Of a DNA stretch of 64,000 nt, positions 1-12,440 are shown piece after piece (the first letter of the stretch is position 1; every line of letters starts with the position of its first letter). The position numbers and the translations under genes were made by a program. This stretch comes from Prunus persica (lineage: Eukaryota > Streptophyta > Magnoliopsida > Rosales > Rosaceae), in contig NC_034014.1 in assembly GCF_000346465.2 (NCBI RefSeq), positions 9,484,505 to 9,548,504 of the forward strand, written 5' to 3'. Below the pieces are notes generated by a model. It saw only the letters and a program-made list of their open reading frames with translations, was not told where the DNA came from and did no database searches.

Positions 1-398
1 AACCCAAGAAATTTTTTTTTTAAGTAACTACGTATATATGTACACAACCCGGGTTCCAAGGTACTCACTTTCTATTTACATATTTAATTTTTTTCTCTTT
101 TTGCAATTCCCACCTAGAATTACATACGTGATAAAAGGGCGGAATCAAAAATAATTTTCTAAAAGTTGGGTAGAGTCGATAGGAAGTGGAGTGGATGGAG
201 TTAAATCTTTAGGATGGAGTGAGCTAATTTTGTTAGGACTATGTGTGAGCTTTCTAAAAATCAGCACTATAATTCTTTATTTTCAAAATCTTAGACCTTA
301 GCTTCAGCCCTTGGTGGTAATCTCTGGTCAGGTAAAGCCTGTCCAGTTGCAACGTAGCTCAACATTTATCTAATTTCTTAAAGTTTATATAAGGAGTC

Positions 399-1623
399 TG
401 AAAGTACTTGTAGGATGACTAAAAATGCCTAGAGGGTGGTGAATAAGTCAATTTAATATTATAATCAAATAAGTAAAAATAAACTTATGTAGCAGGATTG
501 ATATGGCTTATCAATCCTGAAACGTGCTGAACATAAAATAAAGAAACACGCAGAGAATTATTTTACATGGTAAAACCCCACCTCTGGGGAAAATCCACGG
601 GACTCCTCAGTCCAACACAAATCCACTATAGAACGATGATTACAAGAAGTATTCACACACTTATCCTAGACACATTCTAGACAATGTTTACCGACTTCTT
701 CGTAACTCAACTTCTGTCACGGGATGATTTTCGACACTCCTTATGTTGAACGCAATACTGGTCACGATTGCTTCAAGCTCTCCGGAGTTCTTCCAACTCT
801 CCTTATGTTGAATCCGATACTGGTCACGATCGATTCAAGCTCACCGGAGAAAGACCGCCACAACGATCTTGGTGCTCTCTACCGTATGAGTCACCGACAT
901 GCATATGAATGCAATATGAATGATTAAAGTGTTTGATAAATCACCAAGTAAACATTAAACATTTGATGATTTATCTCAAATAAATGCACAGCAGCTTTTT
1001 CCTCAGAATTCTATATGCTCCACACAAAATTTCAAAAGCTGTAAAACCACCAAGGAGAGGCATCCTTCTTTTATTCAAGGCTTCCTATGCCTAGTCAGAT
1101 GGCATCCCACGAGCACCAAACGCACTTCAATTAAGACTCCTAAACCTGATGCAATATGAACACACACTAAACCTATTCAACTATGACTATTTGTTGTGAT
1201 TTAAAATGGGCACAGGATGAAAAACGTCAAAAAACATTAAGACCACTAATACTAATCAATTCGTCAACTTATGCAAAGATTGTTATTTAAGATAACAATC
1301 TTTATCAAAGAGACCAATTAGGTATCAATATAATATTTTAACTTAAATCAAAATAGAGTCCAACTAGAAAAGTAATCTCAAGAGATAAAATCTAATCCTA
1401 TTAATAATAAGATTAACATAAAAATACTTGAGTATAAATAACTCCAACTAGGAATCCTATAATGCATGATTATGTCATGATTTACCTGAAGTCAAGTTTC
1501 TCATATCGGTCAAGTCATGCCTCAAAATGAGTTGTGCCATAACGTCTAGTAACAATTCTTCACACACTAATTTTCAACCTATGCTAGAGTCTAGGAAATG
1601 ACAATACAAATTTCATACTAATA
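399..1623. mobile_element. Insertion of about 1.2 kb, possibly a solo LTR
   Basis: A3 lacks this block: sequence equivalent to about 398 joins directly to sequence equivalent to 1624. The block is bounded by direct GAGTC repeats (394-398 and 1624-1628), a 5-bp duplication size typical of LTR retrotransposons. It starts with TG but has no clear CA end, so a degraded or truncated solo LTR is an inference. Phrases such as the CCTAGAGGGTGGTGAATAAG region near 428-447 resemble LTR sequence of plant copia elements. No convincing coding sequence is present. Confidence 0.6.
737..850. repeat. Tandem pair with 62-bp period
   Basis: The phrase CCTTATGTTGAA starts at 739 and again at 801. Both are followed by related sequence containing ATACTGGTCACGAT and TTCAAGCTC. 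This explains a short open frame here, which is not regarded as a gene. Confidence 0.75.
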
Positions 1624-1754
1624 GAGTCTAAGAAATCTTGCAAATTGGTAAGGTTATTGTCAAAAGATTAAACTTTACAAGAAGTATGGTCATTGGCCTG
1701 CCTCTAAAAGGGGATTAATTTCCTATTCCACACCTGTTTAGATATAGGATCTAC

Positions 1755-2127
1755 CTTTAATCTTGCAAGTTGGTACGTGATTGACCCTTTGCAATTTGTT
1801 GGCAGTCAATCTATCGAAACCATAAATTAAATAGATTTGTAAATACTCTTTTTAAATTGGAACATCTCTACTCCTATAAACTAAAATTATCAACATAGTA
1901 AGTAAAATAAGGGATGGGTATAATACATATGTAAAAATGATTAGGCAAATTTCTTAAAAAGACACGATGAAAAATTCGGCTATTATATGAGAATTTAAAT
2001 TTTGTTATTTATAATCTTTTTTTTTTCCTCAATAATACATGCAAAATACAGATGAAATATGCTACTAATACATTTGTATTAAAAAATGTGCATTTTTGTA
2101 TTTTTAGAATTATATGGAAAAATATCT
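1755..2127. other. A1-specific non-coding block upstream of root-cap gene 1
   Basis: The block is present in A1 and absent from A3, where CTTTAA joins directly to the AAAAAGTAAGCATACAT region. CTTTAA occurs at both edges in A1. It could be an insertion here or a direct-repeat deletion in A3. No coding sequence was seen. It moves distal promoter sequence about 370 bp away in A1 only. Confidence 0.5.
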
Positions 2128-2390
2128 TTAAAAAAAAAGTAAGCATACATATAATACATGAATTTGCTAACTAGGGTTATCAAAATGGCAGATGCATTGA
2201 TATACTCTAAGTGTGGGTGGAATTAACACGTTGGCCAAGGTATACCGACCAGCATTTAGATTAATTTTAGGGCTAGTTAAAATCTGACTTTTTGAGTGCC
2301 CATGTGCGAGAGCATTCACAAGTGGAGTGGAAAGTAAAGAACACCTTTACTAGTGTGAGCAAGACGCAAAGTTTGATATTTTCAAGACCT

Positions 2391-2398
2391 TATAAAAG
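2391..2398 (+). promoter_or_regulatory. TATA box of root-cap gene 1
   Basis: TATAAAAG lies 65-72 bases before the ATG and is followed by GGGAGGCCAGCATC. It is conserved in the second copy (46984-46990). The position implies a short 5' UTR starting near 2420-2430. Confidence 0.75.
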
Positions 2399-2462
2399 GG
2401 GAGGCCAGCATCAATAGCAGTCATAATCACAAAGCTTAGACACACACATACAATCAGCACAA

Positions 2463-3603
2463 ATGGCTCAAGCTATGATGCGCTTAGGTGTGTTTTTGGT
2501 CATCCTCTTGATGCTTGTTGCGGCAGAGGCAGGAACTTCTCATCCAAAGCCTAAGATAGTCCAGTGCAAGAACAAGGACTACCCTGATTGTTATTGCCTA
2601 GAGCTTACATGCCCTAGTGCTTGCCCTGAGCAATGTGAAGTTGACTGCGTCACATGCAGTCCTGTTTGCAGTAAGTTCACAAAACCTAATTGATTAGAAT
2701 GTGATTTCCACCAACCTCTTTCTTTTTCCAACAGTAACACGATTATACGACTATACTAGTTGAACATCCTTTACAGTCAATGAACTGATAATTACACACC
2801 ACTAATATATGTGAGAATATAATATTGCAGACTGCAACAAGCCAGGGGCTGTGTGTCAAGACCCCAGATTCATTGGTGGTGATGGAATAACCTTCTACTT
2901 CCATGGCAAGAAAGACCAAGACTTCTGCATAGTTTCTGATTCAAATCTCCACATCAACGCCCACTTCATTGGCAAGAGAAACCAAAACATGAAGAGGGAC
3001 TTCACTTGGGTGCAGTCTCTAGGGATCCTCTTTGGAAACCACAAACTCTTCATCGGTGCCAAAACCACGTCAACTTGGGATGACTCCAATGACCGTCTGT
3101 CCTTATCCATAGACGGCGAACCCATAAACCTCCCGGACAGCGAAGGTGCTAACTGGCAATCAATCTTATCACCAGGAGCACTCAGCATCACAAGGACGAA
3201 AAACACAAATTCGATAGAAATCGAAGCTGAAGGGAACTTCAAGATCAAAGCAGTGGTGGTGCCTATAACAGAAACGGACTCCATGATCCATAAATATGGT
3301 GTTACGCAAGAGGATTGCTTTGCTCATCTTGACTTGAGCTTCAAGTTTTATGCCCTAAGTGGGGAAGTGAATGGTGTTTTGGGCCAAACATATGCAAGCA
3401 ACTACGTGAGTAGGGTTAAGATGGGTGTGGTGATGCCTGTTTTGGGTGGGGACAAAGAATTTGCATCCTCTAGTATCTTTGCCTCTGATTGTGCGGTTTC
3501 AAGGTTTACTGGGGAATTTGTTAAGAACAACTCTTCAGACAGCTTTGAGTATATGAATTGTGCTAGTGGGACGGATGGCCGTGGAGTTGTTTGTAAGAGG
3601 TGA
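2463..3603 (+). CDS. Root-cap family secreted protein, copy 1 (two exons)
   Basis: The spliced gene encodes 326 residues: exon 1 is 2463-2670, a 160-bp intron is 2671-2830 (GTAAGT to TTGCAG), and exon 2 is 2831-3603. Residues 1-23 form a hydrophobic signal peptide ending AEA-G. Residues 35-71 are Cys-rich, with ten Cys. From about residue 80 the protein matches the plant Root_cap / LEA-related family (PF06830), including GGDGITFYFHG and a final GRGVVCKR. The front of this part loosely recalls a VWD-like fold, which is inference. Family members are extracellular and often root-tip expressed; their biochemical role is unknown. Length fits the family and both splice sites are canonical. An NNSS stretch could carry N-glycan. 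The gene looks functional, with TATA box and polyadenylation signals. Its duplicate differs at residues 32, 38, 218 and 296. Confidence 0.93.
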
Positions 3604-3636
3604 TTGAATATCTCTTGGAGTACTATTGATATATGT

Positions 3637-3649
3637 AATAAATAATAAA
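3637..3649 (+). terminator. Polyadenylation signals of root-cap gene 1
   Basis: Two AATAAA hexamers (3637-3642 and 3644-3649) lie 34-46 bases after the stop codon. The second gene copy has the same pair at 48489-48501. Confidence 0.65.
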
Positions 3650-4520
<871 letters not shown>

Positions 4521-4977
4521 TTAGGTTCAATGGTTCTTGAATTTTGACATGATTTCCATTTTGATCCCTCAATTTCCAAAATTGTTCCCATGGTCCGACA
4601 ATTTTGTTAACTTTTTTTTGTAAAATTTGAGCATGTGCATGGCACATGGTGTATTATTGAGGGTCAAAATCAGAAAATAGTTCACTCTTCGGGTAAATTA
4701 AAAATATTCAGATGGTGAAAGGAATATTCAGAAGGTTTTTAATTTTTAGTTTTAATTTTAATTTTAATTTGTTGGGAGAAAGGAATATTCATATGGTGGA
4801 AATTAAAAATAATACAAAAGGACCATTTTACCCTTGTATTTAGCGGAAAAGATAACAAAATTGATGGCATGACCATTTGTCCAAACAAAATTGAAGTTGA
4901 AGGACCACGGGAACGATTTTGGAAATTGAGGGACCAAAATGCAAATCATGTCAAAATTCAAGGACTATTAGACCTAA
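4521..4977. mobile_element. Long-TIR MITE, type 1 (copy in A1)
   Basis: The left arm starts TTAGGTTCAATGGTTCTTGA and the right arm, read in reverse, starts TTAGGTCTAATAGTCCTTGA. The arms stay complementary for over 100 bases through sequence resembling GATCCCTCAATTTCCAAAAT. There is no coding capacity. I could not find a clean target-site duplication. The same element sits at the same place in A2 and A3, so it predates the duplication. Its arms resemble those of the MITE at 5334-5849. Confidence 0.75.
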
Positions 4978-5333
4978 GATCCTGAAACCTAATAAAGGTC
5001 ATAAGCAATCCTTAGTGGTTTCCCATAGAATAAGCAAATATAATTTTCAGTGCATTTCTTTTCAAACAAATAGGGCTTGGTTCTTCGGAAAAAAAAAAAA
5101 TAGGGCTTGGTTCATGGTCTCTCCTTTCCATTTTTATTTATTTATGAATGACCAAGATTGGAGATTTGGTTGTGTCTCAGTGCTTACCCACTCCAAATCC
5201 ATGGTTGGATATATGATCATACCTTCCAATTTGTTATTGTAAGAGAAAAATAGCTCACCAGAAAACTGGAAGATGGTCTATCACTCTGAAACCTTTTCTT
5301 TTCTTGTTACATAGGCCCAAAGCCCAAAAAGCT
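4978..5333. other. Spacer between two MITEs
   Basis: Shared by all three segment copies. At 5256-5270 it contains the unoccupied version of the CACTA insertion site used at 50100/62742 (CACCAGAAAACTGGAAG). No gene was seen. Confidence 0.7.
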
Positions 5334-5849
5334 GGGTTAATCATTTTTTTAGCCCCTGAATTTACACCCGATTTGCATTTGAGTCCCTCAATTTCCAAAA
5401 TGGTTCCCGTGGTCCTTTAACTTCACTTTCGTTAGGACAAATGGTCCTGACGTCAATTTTGTTAATTTTTCTGTTAAATACAGGGGAAAAATAATATTTT
5501 TATATTAAAACCAAAAAAAATGAATGAAAACAAAATGTCATTAAAATAACAATAAAAGAAAATCAAATAAAAAACCCAAAAAAAAAAGAAGAAAGTTTTT
5601 GGAGGAGTAGAAATCGGAATAGAGGGGGAGAGAGGGAGAGAGTTTATTTTTAATTTTTTATTCATATTTTAATCAATTTTGATACAAAACCATTTTGCCC
5701 ATGCATTTAACAGAAAAGTTAACAAAATTGACGGCTGGACCATTTGTTCTAACGAAACTGAAGTTAAAGGACCACGGGAACCGTTTTGGAAATTGAGGGA
5801 ATTAAATGCAAATTAGGTCTAAGTTCAAGGACTAATAAAACGATTAACC
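5334..5849. mobile_element. MULE-type MITE, long TIRs, 10-bp TSD (A1)
   Basis: The element starts GGGTTAATC and ends GATTAACC, with inverted arms of over 100 bases. It is flanked by the perfect 10-bp direct repeat CCAAAAAGCT (5324-5333 and 5850-5859), the size expected for Mutator-like elements. The centre is A-rich with a short GA-rich stretch. There is no coding capacity. Orthologous copies lie at 17896-18410 and 62812-63248. Confidence 0.85.
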
Positions 5850-5913
5850 CCAAAAAGCTAAACCAACCACCAATGCTTATACAAACGATCCAATCCAAAG
5901 CAAAAACTCATAA

Positions 5914-6845
5914 GCCCCGTTTGGTGGACCAAATTGGATTGATTAGTATAAGACTTCGAGTGTTGGACTGGGCTAGACTTTAAGTCCTCTGAGTTGTTCG
6001 GAAATGCTATAAGAGCATCTCCAACAGTAGTAGCAAAAAAAACTCTTCAAATTGAAGTTTGTTAACCAACGTGGAAATTTGAAAAGCCTTATCTGCTATT
6101 TGAATAAAATTTACTCCAACAGACTCTTCAATTCAATTAATGCAATATCATGAAAAAGAATGAAAAATATAAAAACAAGTGAAAAATGTCTATGTATTTA
6201 TTATATGAAAAGAGGAAAAAAAAAACATGTTTTTAACATTTTCAAGGTAGGTTTTGTTTTGCCAAAGTAAAATTACATGTTTGAAGAGCCAAATTCAACT
6301 TATCAGTCCTAAAGAGAGAGAAAGAAGTTGTAACTTTGATTACTGAGGTTGAATAGGCTATTGGAGAGAGTTTTTCTGATGTGTCTCACCTATCTTATAA
6401 TTCCAAAGATGTTGAAGAGGCCGTTGGAGATGCTATAATGAGGGGGTTGTGGGAGGGGTTCTATCCCACTATCCAACAAGAGAAAGAAAATATTGGACTC
6501 GAACTTTTTTTTATAATTTATTGGTTAGATTGAACACCTCATTGAACCCCCTCACCAAAATACCTCTCATTATAGCTTGCTTGGTAGATCAATAAGCAGC
6601 CTTAGACTGGACTTAAGTCCATTGCGCTGTTTGGTACAAGACTATATAAAAAATAATTAATTTTGTGAAAAAACATGCGCACATAATTAAAAGTAAGAAA
6701 GAGCACATACTACTTATTTGCTTTTACCCCATTACAGTAAAACATGTCCAAATATAACAAAGTAAAAACTCACAAATCCAATCCGGATTGGACCTATGTC
6801 CAATTAATTGGACTCATTTAGTCCAACTCAGCCCACCAAATGGGG
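5914..6845. mobile_element. TIR element with GCCCCGTTTGGTGG ends (A1)
   Basis: The left end is GCCCCGTTTGGTGGACC and the right end is CCACCAAATGGGGT. The element is flanked by CATAA (5909-5913 and 6847-6851). The ends resemble PIF/Harbinger or hAT-like MITEs of plants; the exact duplication length is ambiguous. It carries a second MITE at 6013-6433. The A2 copy is cut at its right end near 19475, and the A3 copy runs off the window. Confidence 0.65.
6013..6433. mobile_element. Tourist-like MITE nested in the preceding element (A1)
   Basis: It starts GAGCATCTCCAACAG and ends CCGTTGGAGATGC, with TATAA on both sides (6008-6012 and 6434-6438). These ends are typical of common plant Tourist-like MITEs. 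Copies lie at 18574-18997 and 63412-63835. Confidence 0.7.
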
Positions 6846-6851
6846 TCATAA

Positions 6852-7801
6852 TTCATACTCAGATGATACTTTTTTTGTTGTTGAGAAATTCTAGGATTGG
6901 ATTCATAATTCAGCTATAAAAAAAAAACCATTGGCCACAAAGGGCCAATACAAACTAGCCATGAGGAGCCATTACAATAACAGAGCGATCTAACATCAAA
7001 ATTAAGACAATCAGATGTTCCTCTAGTAACGATCAAAATATGAAACTGTTGAAACGGACATCTATATAAATAGAATTACGAAAAAATATTTACGAAACTT
7101 TGTAAGTTGCGCGTGTGATTAAAAAAAACATCTCACACTCGTAGAAGTGCGTGCAGGGAGGCGTCTAATTAACTTTAGGAGCTAGGGGGATTCTTATTCA
7201 ATTAATTACCCACATGTTAATATTATCCAAATCAAATCCAACATGAATTGGAAAATCTCAAATAATTTAAGTAAAATAATATTTTCATTCCACACAATGT
7301 CGTAGTTTTAGATTATATGCATATATATATTTACATAATATGCACATAAGAGAAATACATGCAATGATCAAGACCAATTGCGCCACCCATTCTTCTCTAA
7401 TTGATTTTTCACTTTTTCATTGTCAATCTATACATAAATAACATAAGATGAGATCAAACTTAAACATATACTTTTAAATCTGTACTAATCAAATTTTAGT
7501 ATAATTTGGGAACATGTATACTCAAGATCAATTTTGATAGTTTATCCTTTGCTGCATGCCTATTTATTTATAAATTTTTTTAAAAACTTAATTAAGGGGA
7601 TTAAATGGGTAATTTAGTTTAAATTAATAGAATATAACACTATAATATATCGAATCTATGGTTATAAATGAAAATTTTATTAAATATTTGACTGAAGTCT
7701 GGATTACTTAAATTTTTGTCTTCAATAATGTAATCGGTACTTAGGTGACAAGGGGTAAAGTAACAATTGTCTAATATCAATGATATGTTTTGTCATCAAT
7801 T
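6852..7801. other. AT-rich spacer with half of a foldback element
   Basis: Sequence at about 7028-7166 matches the right arm of the foldback element complete in A2 (20551-20960), but its left arm is missing here and replaced by unrelated sequence. The rest is AT-rich, colinear with 20961-21581. The empty site of the A2 copia insertion is at about 7781-7785 (GATAT). No gene was seen. Confidence 0.6.
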
Positions 7802-8182
7802 TGCGAGTGCAAGAGGCTTTTATTTAATCACGCATGCTACAGATATGAATTATACCAAACAATAACATACACAGAGCAAACCATGATGTATGTCCATTTC
7901 AACAGTTTCATATTTTAATCGCGCGCGTGTGATAAATCGTCGTCTTAAAAGTTTTCCTTTATCACCTGTATTTTTCAAGATGTCCATTTTATGTTTTTGC
8001 AATTGTATCTTGCTTGATGTCCATCTCAACAATTTATACACGTGATTAAATAAAGAAATTGTTGAAACGACATCCAGCAAGATACAATTGCAAAAAAAAA
8101 AAAAAAATTTGTAAGTCACCCATAATGTGTGTGATTAAAAAAAAGCCTCTCGCACGTGTTTTCGTGCATGCAGAGAGGCTAG
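7802..8182. mobile_element. Foldback MITE with inner hairpin (A1)
   Basis: The left edge reads GCGAGTGCAAGAGGCTTTTA and the right edge GTGTGATTAAAAAAAAGCC. An inner pair around TTGCAATTGTATCTTGCTTG (about 7996-8026) is complemented at about 8070-8095. The left arm is partly replaced compared with the copy at 27964-28345. No coding sequence is present. Confidence 0.65.
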
Positions 8183-9138
8183 TCTAAGAATTGTAGGAAT
8201 TAAGGCGATTGAACTGGTGTTATTGCTTTAGAGGATGAATTAATTGGAGTTGTTGCTTTTAACTTTGGACAATTGATTAAAACAAAAGTAACTTTGAAGT
8301 GGATATGATGAAAGTGACATCAATACTATCCCAAATTAATAGTTACATCTCCAATGGAGGTAAGAAAAGAAGAAGAAGAAAAAACGTGTAGACAATTTTG
8401 TAATGCAAAGAATTAATAAACATCCAACTCCTATGGAGTTGTGGCAAACAATTTGACATACCAAGCTAAATAAAAAGAAAATACTACAGACTCTCACCCT
8501 TTATCAATAATTGATATCCTAAGTAGAAAAATTAGTATCAATAATTGCATCACAACTTGCCAACTCTGTGCATCCTCTTAGATAAAACCAAAGACAAAAA
8601 ACATTAACAAAACCAATCATTCTAAAAAGTCAGAAAAATAAAAGAGAACGATGAAACTTACCTATTATATATGTGCATGGCAATGATGTTGAGTATCAAC
8701 ATATAAATTGGTTTGGGTGGTGGGATACACGCAACATCTAAATTGGTTGAAGCATGCCACATTTAAAGTGAGTATCCAACAACAGTTTTGGTAACCAAGA
8801 TAAACTAAACTATGGAAAATAGGTTTGTACAAAAATGCTAAGAGAAATCACTTACTCTAGGCATTCTCTCTTGCAATATATACACATACTCAAATAAAAA
8901 AATCATAAGAAATGTTCCACTGAATAGCATCAAATTCACTTTAAAAGAAAATTAAAAAGAAGTCATTGAAAGAGACTGAACAGAAATGTCAATAGATAAG
9001 GGCCAGAAGACTCACAACTCAATTAACAATATTTCATATAATAGTTTAACTATGAGCTTATATATTCAAGGGGAATAAATCAACAAAAGTGTGTGAAGCA
9101 CGTAAACTAATAATGGAAAAAAAGAAGGAAAAAACCTC
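8183..9138. other. AT-rich spacer, no gene seen
   Basis: Colinear with 28346-29021 and then with 42189-42280 of A2. The empty site of the large Harbinger-like insertion of A2 is at about 8851-8855 (CTTAC). No coding, RNA or repeat feature was recognised beyond the segment duplication. Confidence 0.6.
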
Positions 9139-9143
9139 TTGAG

Positions 9144-9403
9144 TGTTATAAAACTAGAGGGAGAAAATGTAGAGAGAAGTGATATGCTAAAGACAAAGTT
9201 TCACCATGTTTATTCTTTTCTAAATCTTTGGTAGAACCACCTATTTATAGGCTTACAAGATAGGAGATTGAATACCATTATTTACAATATACCTATAGGT
9301 TACAAGCATTAATTACAAAAACTTAGTGCATAGATTACATAAAATTCAACGGTGGAATATTAAGAGGTATGGTGGTCATCCACTAACTCATGCATTTACA
9401 ACA
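9144..9403 (-). repeat. LTR (3' LTR in element orientation)
   Basis: 260 bp, direct repeat of 12176-12435 with about five mismatches. Bounded by TSD TTGAG on the outside and a polypurine tract on the inside. Confidence 0.9.
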
Positions 9404-11129
9404 CTCCCCCTTGGATGTCCACCATACAATGACATTGTTTCCTCATTAAAAACCTTGCTTGGAAAACCCAGTGGGACAAAACCAAAGCGAAAGGAAAAAG
9501 AGTGAAACTTTCTTCTGAATCATTGATATGGTGATGGATGAGCTTATATTGCCTCGTTAAAACCTTGCTAGGAAAAACCCAGTGGGACAAAACCTAGTCG
9601 AAGGGAAAAAGAGTACAACGCGCATCTGCCTTGAATGTAGTAGAATTGGGATGCTCCCCCTGATTGATATCTCCCCCTGATTAATATCTCTCATTCTCTG
9701 ATTTGAGCAATACAAGCAACATTGTCTTCATACATGATCATCTATCACACTATTCAACCTGCTTTTCACTTTTCAAATGATTGAAATCTTTAGGAGTATC
9801 AACAACTAATTTAGTAGTTAGAATATGTTACAACAATATCAAATTTGAATTCAAAATACTCAAACTCTTAGTGTTAACTCTTAATTAAGAATATTGTGGT
9901 ACTTTATATCTTTCAAGAGGTTGCTTCATCCGATATATCTCAAATATTTCATGAGCTTTGAGGATTTCCATGTACCATATAGTCTTAATAAATATGCATT
10001 TAACACATACTATAAGTTTTGCGTTAAAGTAACAACCGCACTTATAGAAATGTGGATGCATTTATGATGAGATTGGAGACTAAAACCACATGTCTCTCCC
10101 AGGAAACCTTATGTCATATTAGTGATCTTATTTCACTTCACAAACACCAATTCGTAACCTTCATACTGAACATTTGTAATTTGGTGTTTGAGTTATAGGT
10201 TCAATATCCAACTCTTCTTATTTAGTGATAAATGGAATTGCCTATTTCCATTTTTGGCCAATCACTTAACTTGTCGACATTCATGAAACGTGATTTAATA
10301 TAATCATAGCCCTTGATGATTGTAGTAGCTACTAATAAACCAAATGTATCATCAATTTATGATCCCACAATTCTTATGTGCATGCACATGCATAATTTAT
10401 AATCATCTCATTGCTTTGGGGTACCAATGCCTCTTCAGGGGCTTATGTTGTCACTTATGGGACAAACATCTCTTTTACAATGAATTATTTAGAATATGTG
10501 GATCATAACCTCCTATAGAGCGTTATTTTTTATAGGGCTTGAATTTTTTAAATAATCTCCATTTCTGAGGAGTTAAGTCTTTAGAACCTATATTCCTGAC
10601 ATGCTTCAGGCATGCATTATATATATAGTCACCATGTTAATGGATTGTGATACGAGAATATCAATCCATGTTAGCATATGTACAACTTATATATGCATTA
10701 TCTTGATGAGACAAAAGCGGATTGATTCAACACTATTTCACGACGTTCTTTAGGAATAATTGTCATTTCTCCCCCTAACGGCGGGAAAATTGTGTCAAAA
10801 TGTAGGAAAATAAACTCACAGTCGTTATCAAATATGTGACCATTTTAGTAGGCACATTCAGTAAAACTGGTGAAGTGATCCATAATTAGATGTTGTATAG
10901 GCTCACAAATATCCCCTTGAATTATTTCAGGAAAGATGGCTCAAAGTCAATTTTTGACTGAGATGATCTTATGACAGCTTTTATTTGTGAGCGTTCTTTG
11001 TAATGATATTGTTGGACAAGACAATAATTTGAGTCTTTAAACGATGTCCTTACAAATTTATAAAAATCTTATGCATCATTGTGGGACATGGATTGCCAAG
11101 ATAGTCATGTCACAACATAAAAGTTATTC

Positions 11130-11920
11130 GGTCAATGAACTTCTAGTTCATGACATCATAATCTTCAACTATAATAGTTGTGTAATATTGGGGCCTCAAG
11201 AACTTTTGGTTCATAACATCATAAACTTCCTACCCACAAAAGAAAGTAGGAAGTTTCTCCAATAGACGCCTCTGGCTATCAATGTTGGGGCGGTAATACA
11301 AAACATTACCATTGTAAAACAAAATTAATTAATAACCTAACATAAATAAAATAAAATATAATAAAATAAGTAAAGTGGTATAAACAAGGAATAAAATAAA
11401 TCAATTAAAGATTATGAAATTCCAAGATAATCCAATATTAATGTGGATTCAATATGTAGATAAAACTACAAGTTTAAGAATTGGATTTCCAACCAATTCA
11501 GGTTCATATAGGCACAAATAAGTAATGAACTTCAAGTTCATATATAGTATTAAGATCCATGAAAAACTATGAACTTCAGGTTCATATCAATATATATTCG
11601 AAACTTCAGGTACGAATACGTAGATCTAAATAAATTGAATTAATAGTTGTGCTTTGAACTTCATACTCAAATCGATGTATATGCACTCGAAACTTCTGGT
11701 TCAAGTTCTTGACATATGTAGGCCTCATGGAATTCTGATTTTGATTAATACAAAATCGAGGAGTTTTATGTCCTTATGTGCTCTTTAAATTCGCAGAACT
11801 TCATGCCTTCAATTATTTGGAATCAAAGAACTTCAGGTTTTGATTCAATCAAAAGAACTCTAGGTCCTAATCTAGTTATATGATGAGGATCGAGGAACTT
11901 CGGGCCCTGATCTTTTGTAT
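11130..11920. repeat. Degenerate array of GAACTTC-AGGTTC motifs
   Basis: About eleven variants of GAACTTCAGGTTCATA occur within 800 bases, for example near 11140, 11200, 11540, 11570, 11600, 11660, 11690, 11800, 11830, 11860 and 11897. Each unit is itself an imperfect palindrome (GAAC...GTTC). Spacing is irregular. The array lies inside the LTR element. Confidence 0.65.
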
Positions 11921-12160
11921 AATACAAACTCATCATAACAAGCTGTAATTAATTAAGATAATGCTTAAAATTAAATAAACAAACAAGTTTAAAAAAAACA
12001 TGGTATCATATTCAAGTGTAATAAGAATAAGAAATTTTTTTTTCTTAAACAAGCATGATGAAGTCTGATGGTGAGTACAAAGAAACTCTATACCATGTGA
12101 TGACTCTAGCTCATATAAGAAGAAATGAAATTCAGAGAAAGAAAACATACTAAGAGCAAT

Positions 12161-12175
12161 GTCGTGCTGATAACG
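12161..12175 (-). promoter_or_regulatory. Presumed primer-binding site of the LTR element
   Basis: On the minus strand CGTTATCAGCACGAC directly follows the LTR. It is not the common TGGTATCAGAGC type; the matching tRNA was not determined. Confidence 0.5.
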
Positions 12176-12435
12176 TGTTATAAAACTAGAGGGAGAAAAT
12201 GTAGAGAGAAGTGATATGCTAAAGACAAAGTTTCACCATGTTTATTCTTTTCTAAATCTTTGGTAGAACCACCTATTTATAGGCTTACAAGATAGGAGAT
12301 TGAATACCATCATTTACAATATACCTATAGGTTACAAGCATTAATTACAAAAACTTAGTGCATAGGTTACATAAAATCCAACGATGGAATATTAAGAGGT
12401 ATGGTGGTCATCCACCAACTCATGCATTTACAACA
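12176..12435 (-). repeat. LTR (5' LTR in element orientation)
   Basis: 260 bp, ends TG/CA, followed outside by TSD TTGAG. The adjoining inner sequence is the presumed primer-binding site. Confidence 0.9.
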
Positions 12436-12440
12436 TTGAG

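Larger units (their letters stand above)
9144..12435 (-). mobile_element. Non-coding copia-type LTR retrotransposon, minus orientation
   Basis: Two 260-bp LTRs (9144-9403 and 12176-12435) start TGTTATAAAAC and end TTACAACA, and are flanked by TTGAG (9139-9143 and 12436-12440). Orientation is minus: read that way, a polypurine tract (complement of CTCCCCCTTGG at 9404-9414) precedes the LTR at 9144-9403, and the primer-binding region CGTTATCAGCACGAC (complement of 12161-12175) follows the LTR at 12176-12435. The LTRs differ at about five positions (roughly 2 percent). The 2.8-kb interior has no gag or pol that I can recognise. It contains two copies of a motif common near the 3' end of plant copia elements (TTTTGTCCCACTGGGTTTT on minus, near 9460-9485 and 9575-9595). 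It is probably non-autonomous. Confidence 0.88.

Noticed and set aside
724..927. Open frame of 67 codons in the insertion at 399-1623
   Set aside because: It runs through a 62-bp tandem pair and has no signature.
2895..3284. Antisense open frame of 129 codons opposite root-cap exon 2 (also 47747-48136)
   Set aside because: It is a shadow of the conserved sense frame, and the reading has no signature of its own.
4521..5849. The two long-TIR MITEs as LTRs of one retrotransposon
   Set aside because: Each is an inverted-repeat element with its own ends, and the 5334-5849 element has its own 10-bp TSD; the shared phrases are in inverted as well as direct orientation.
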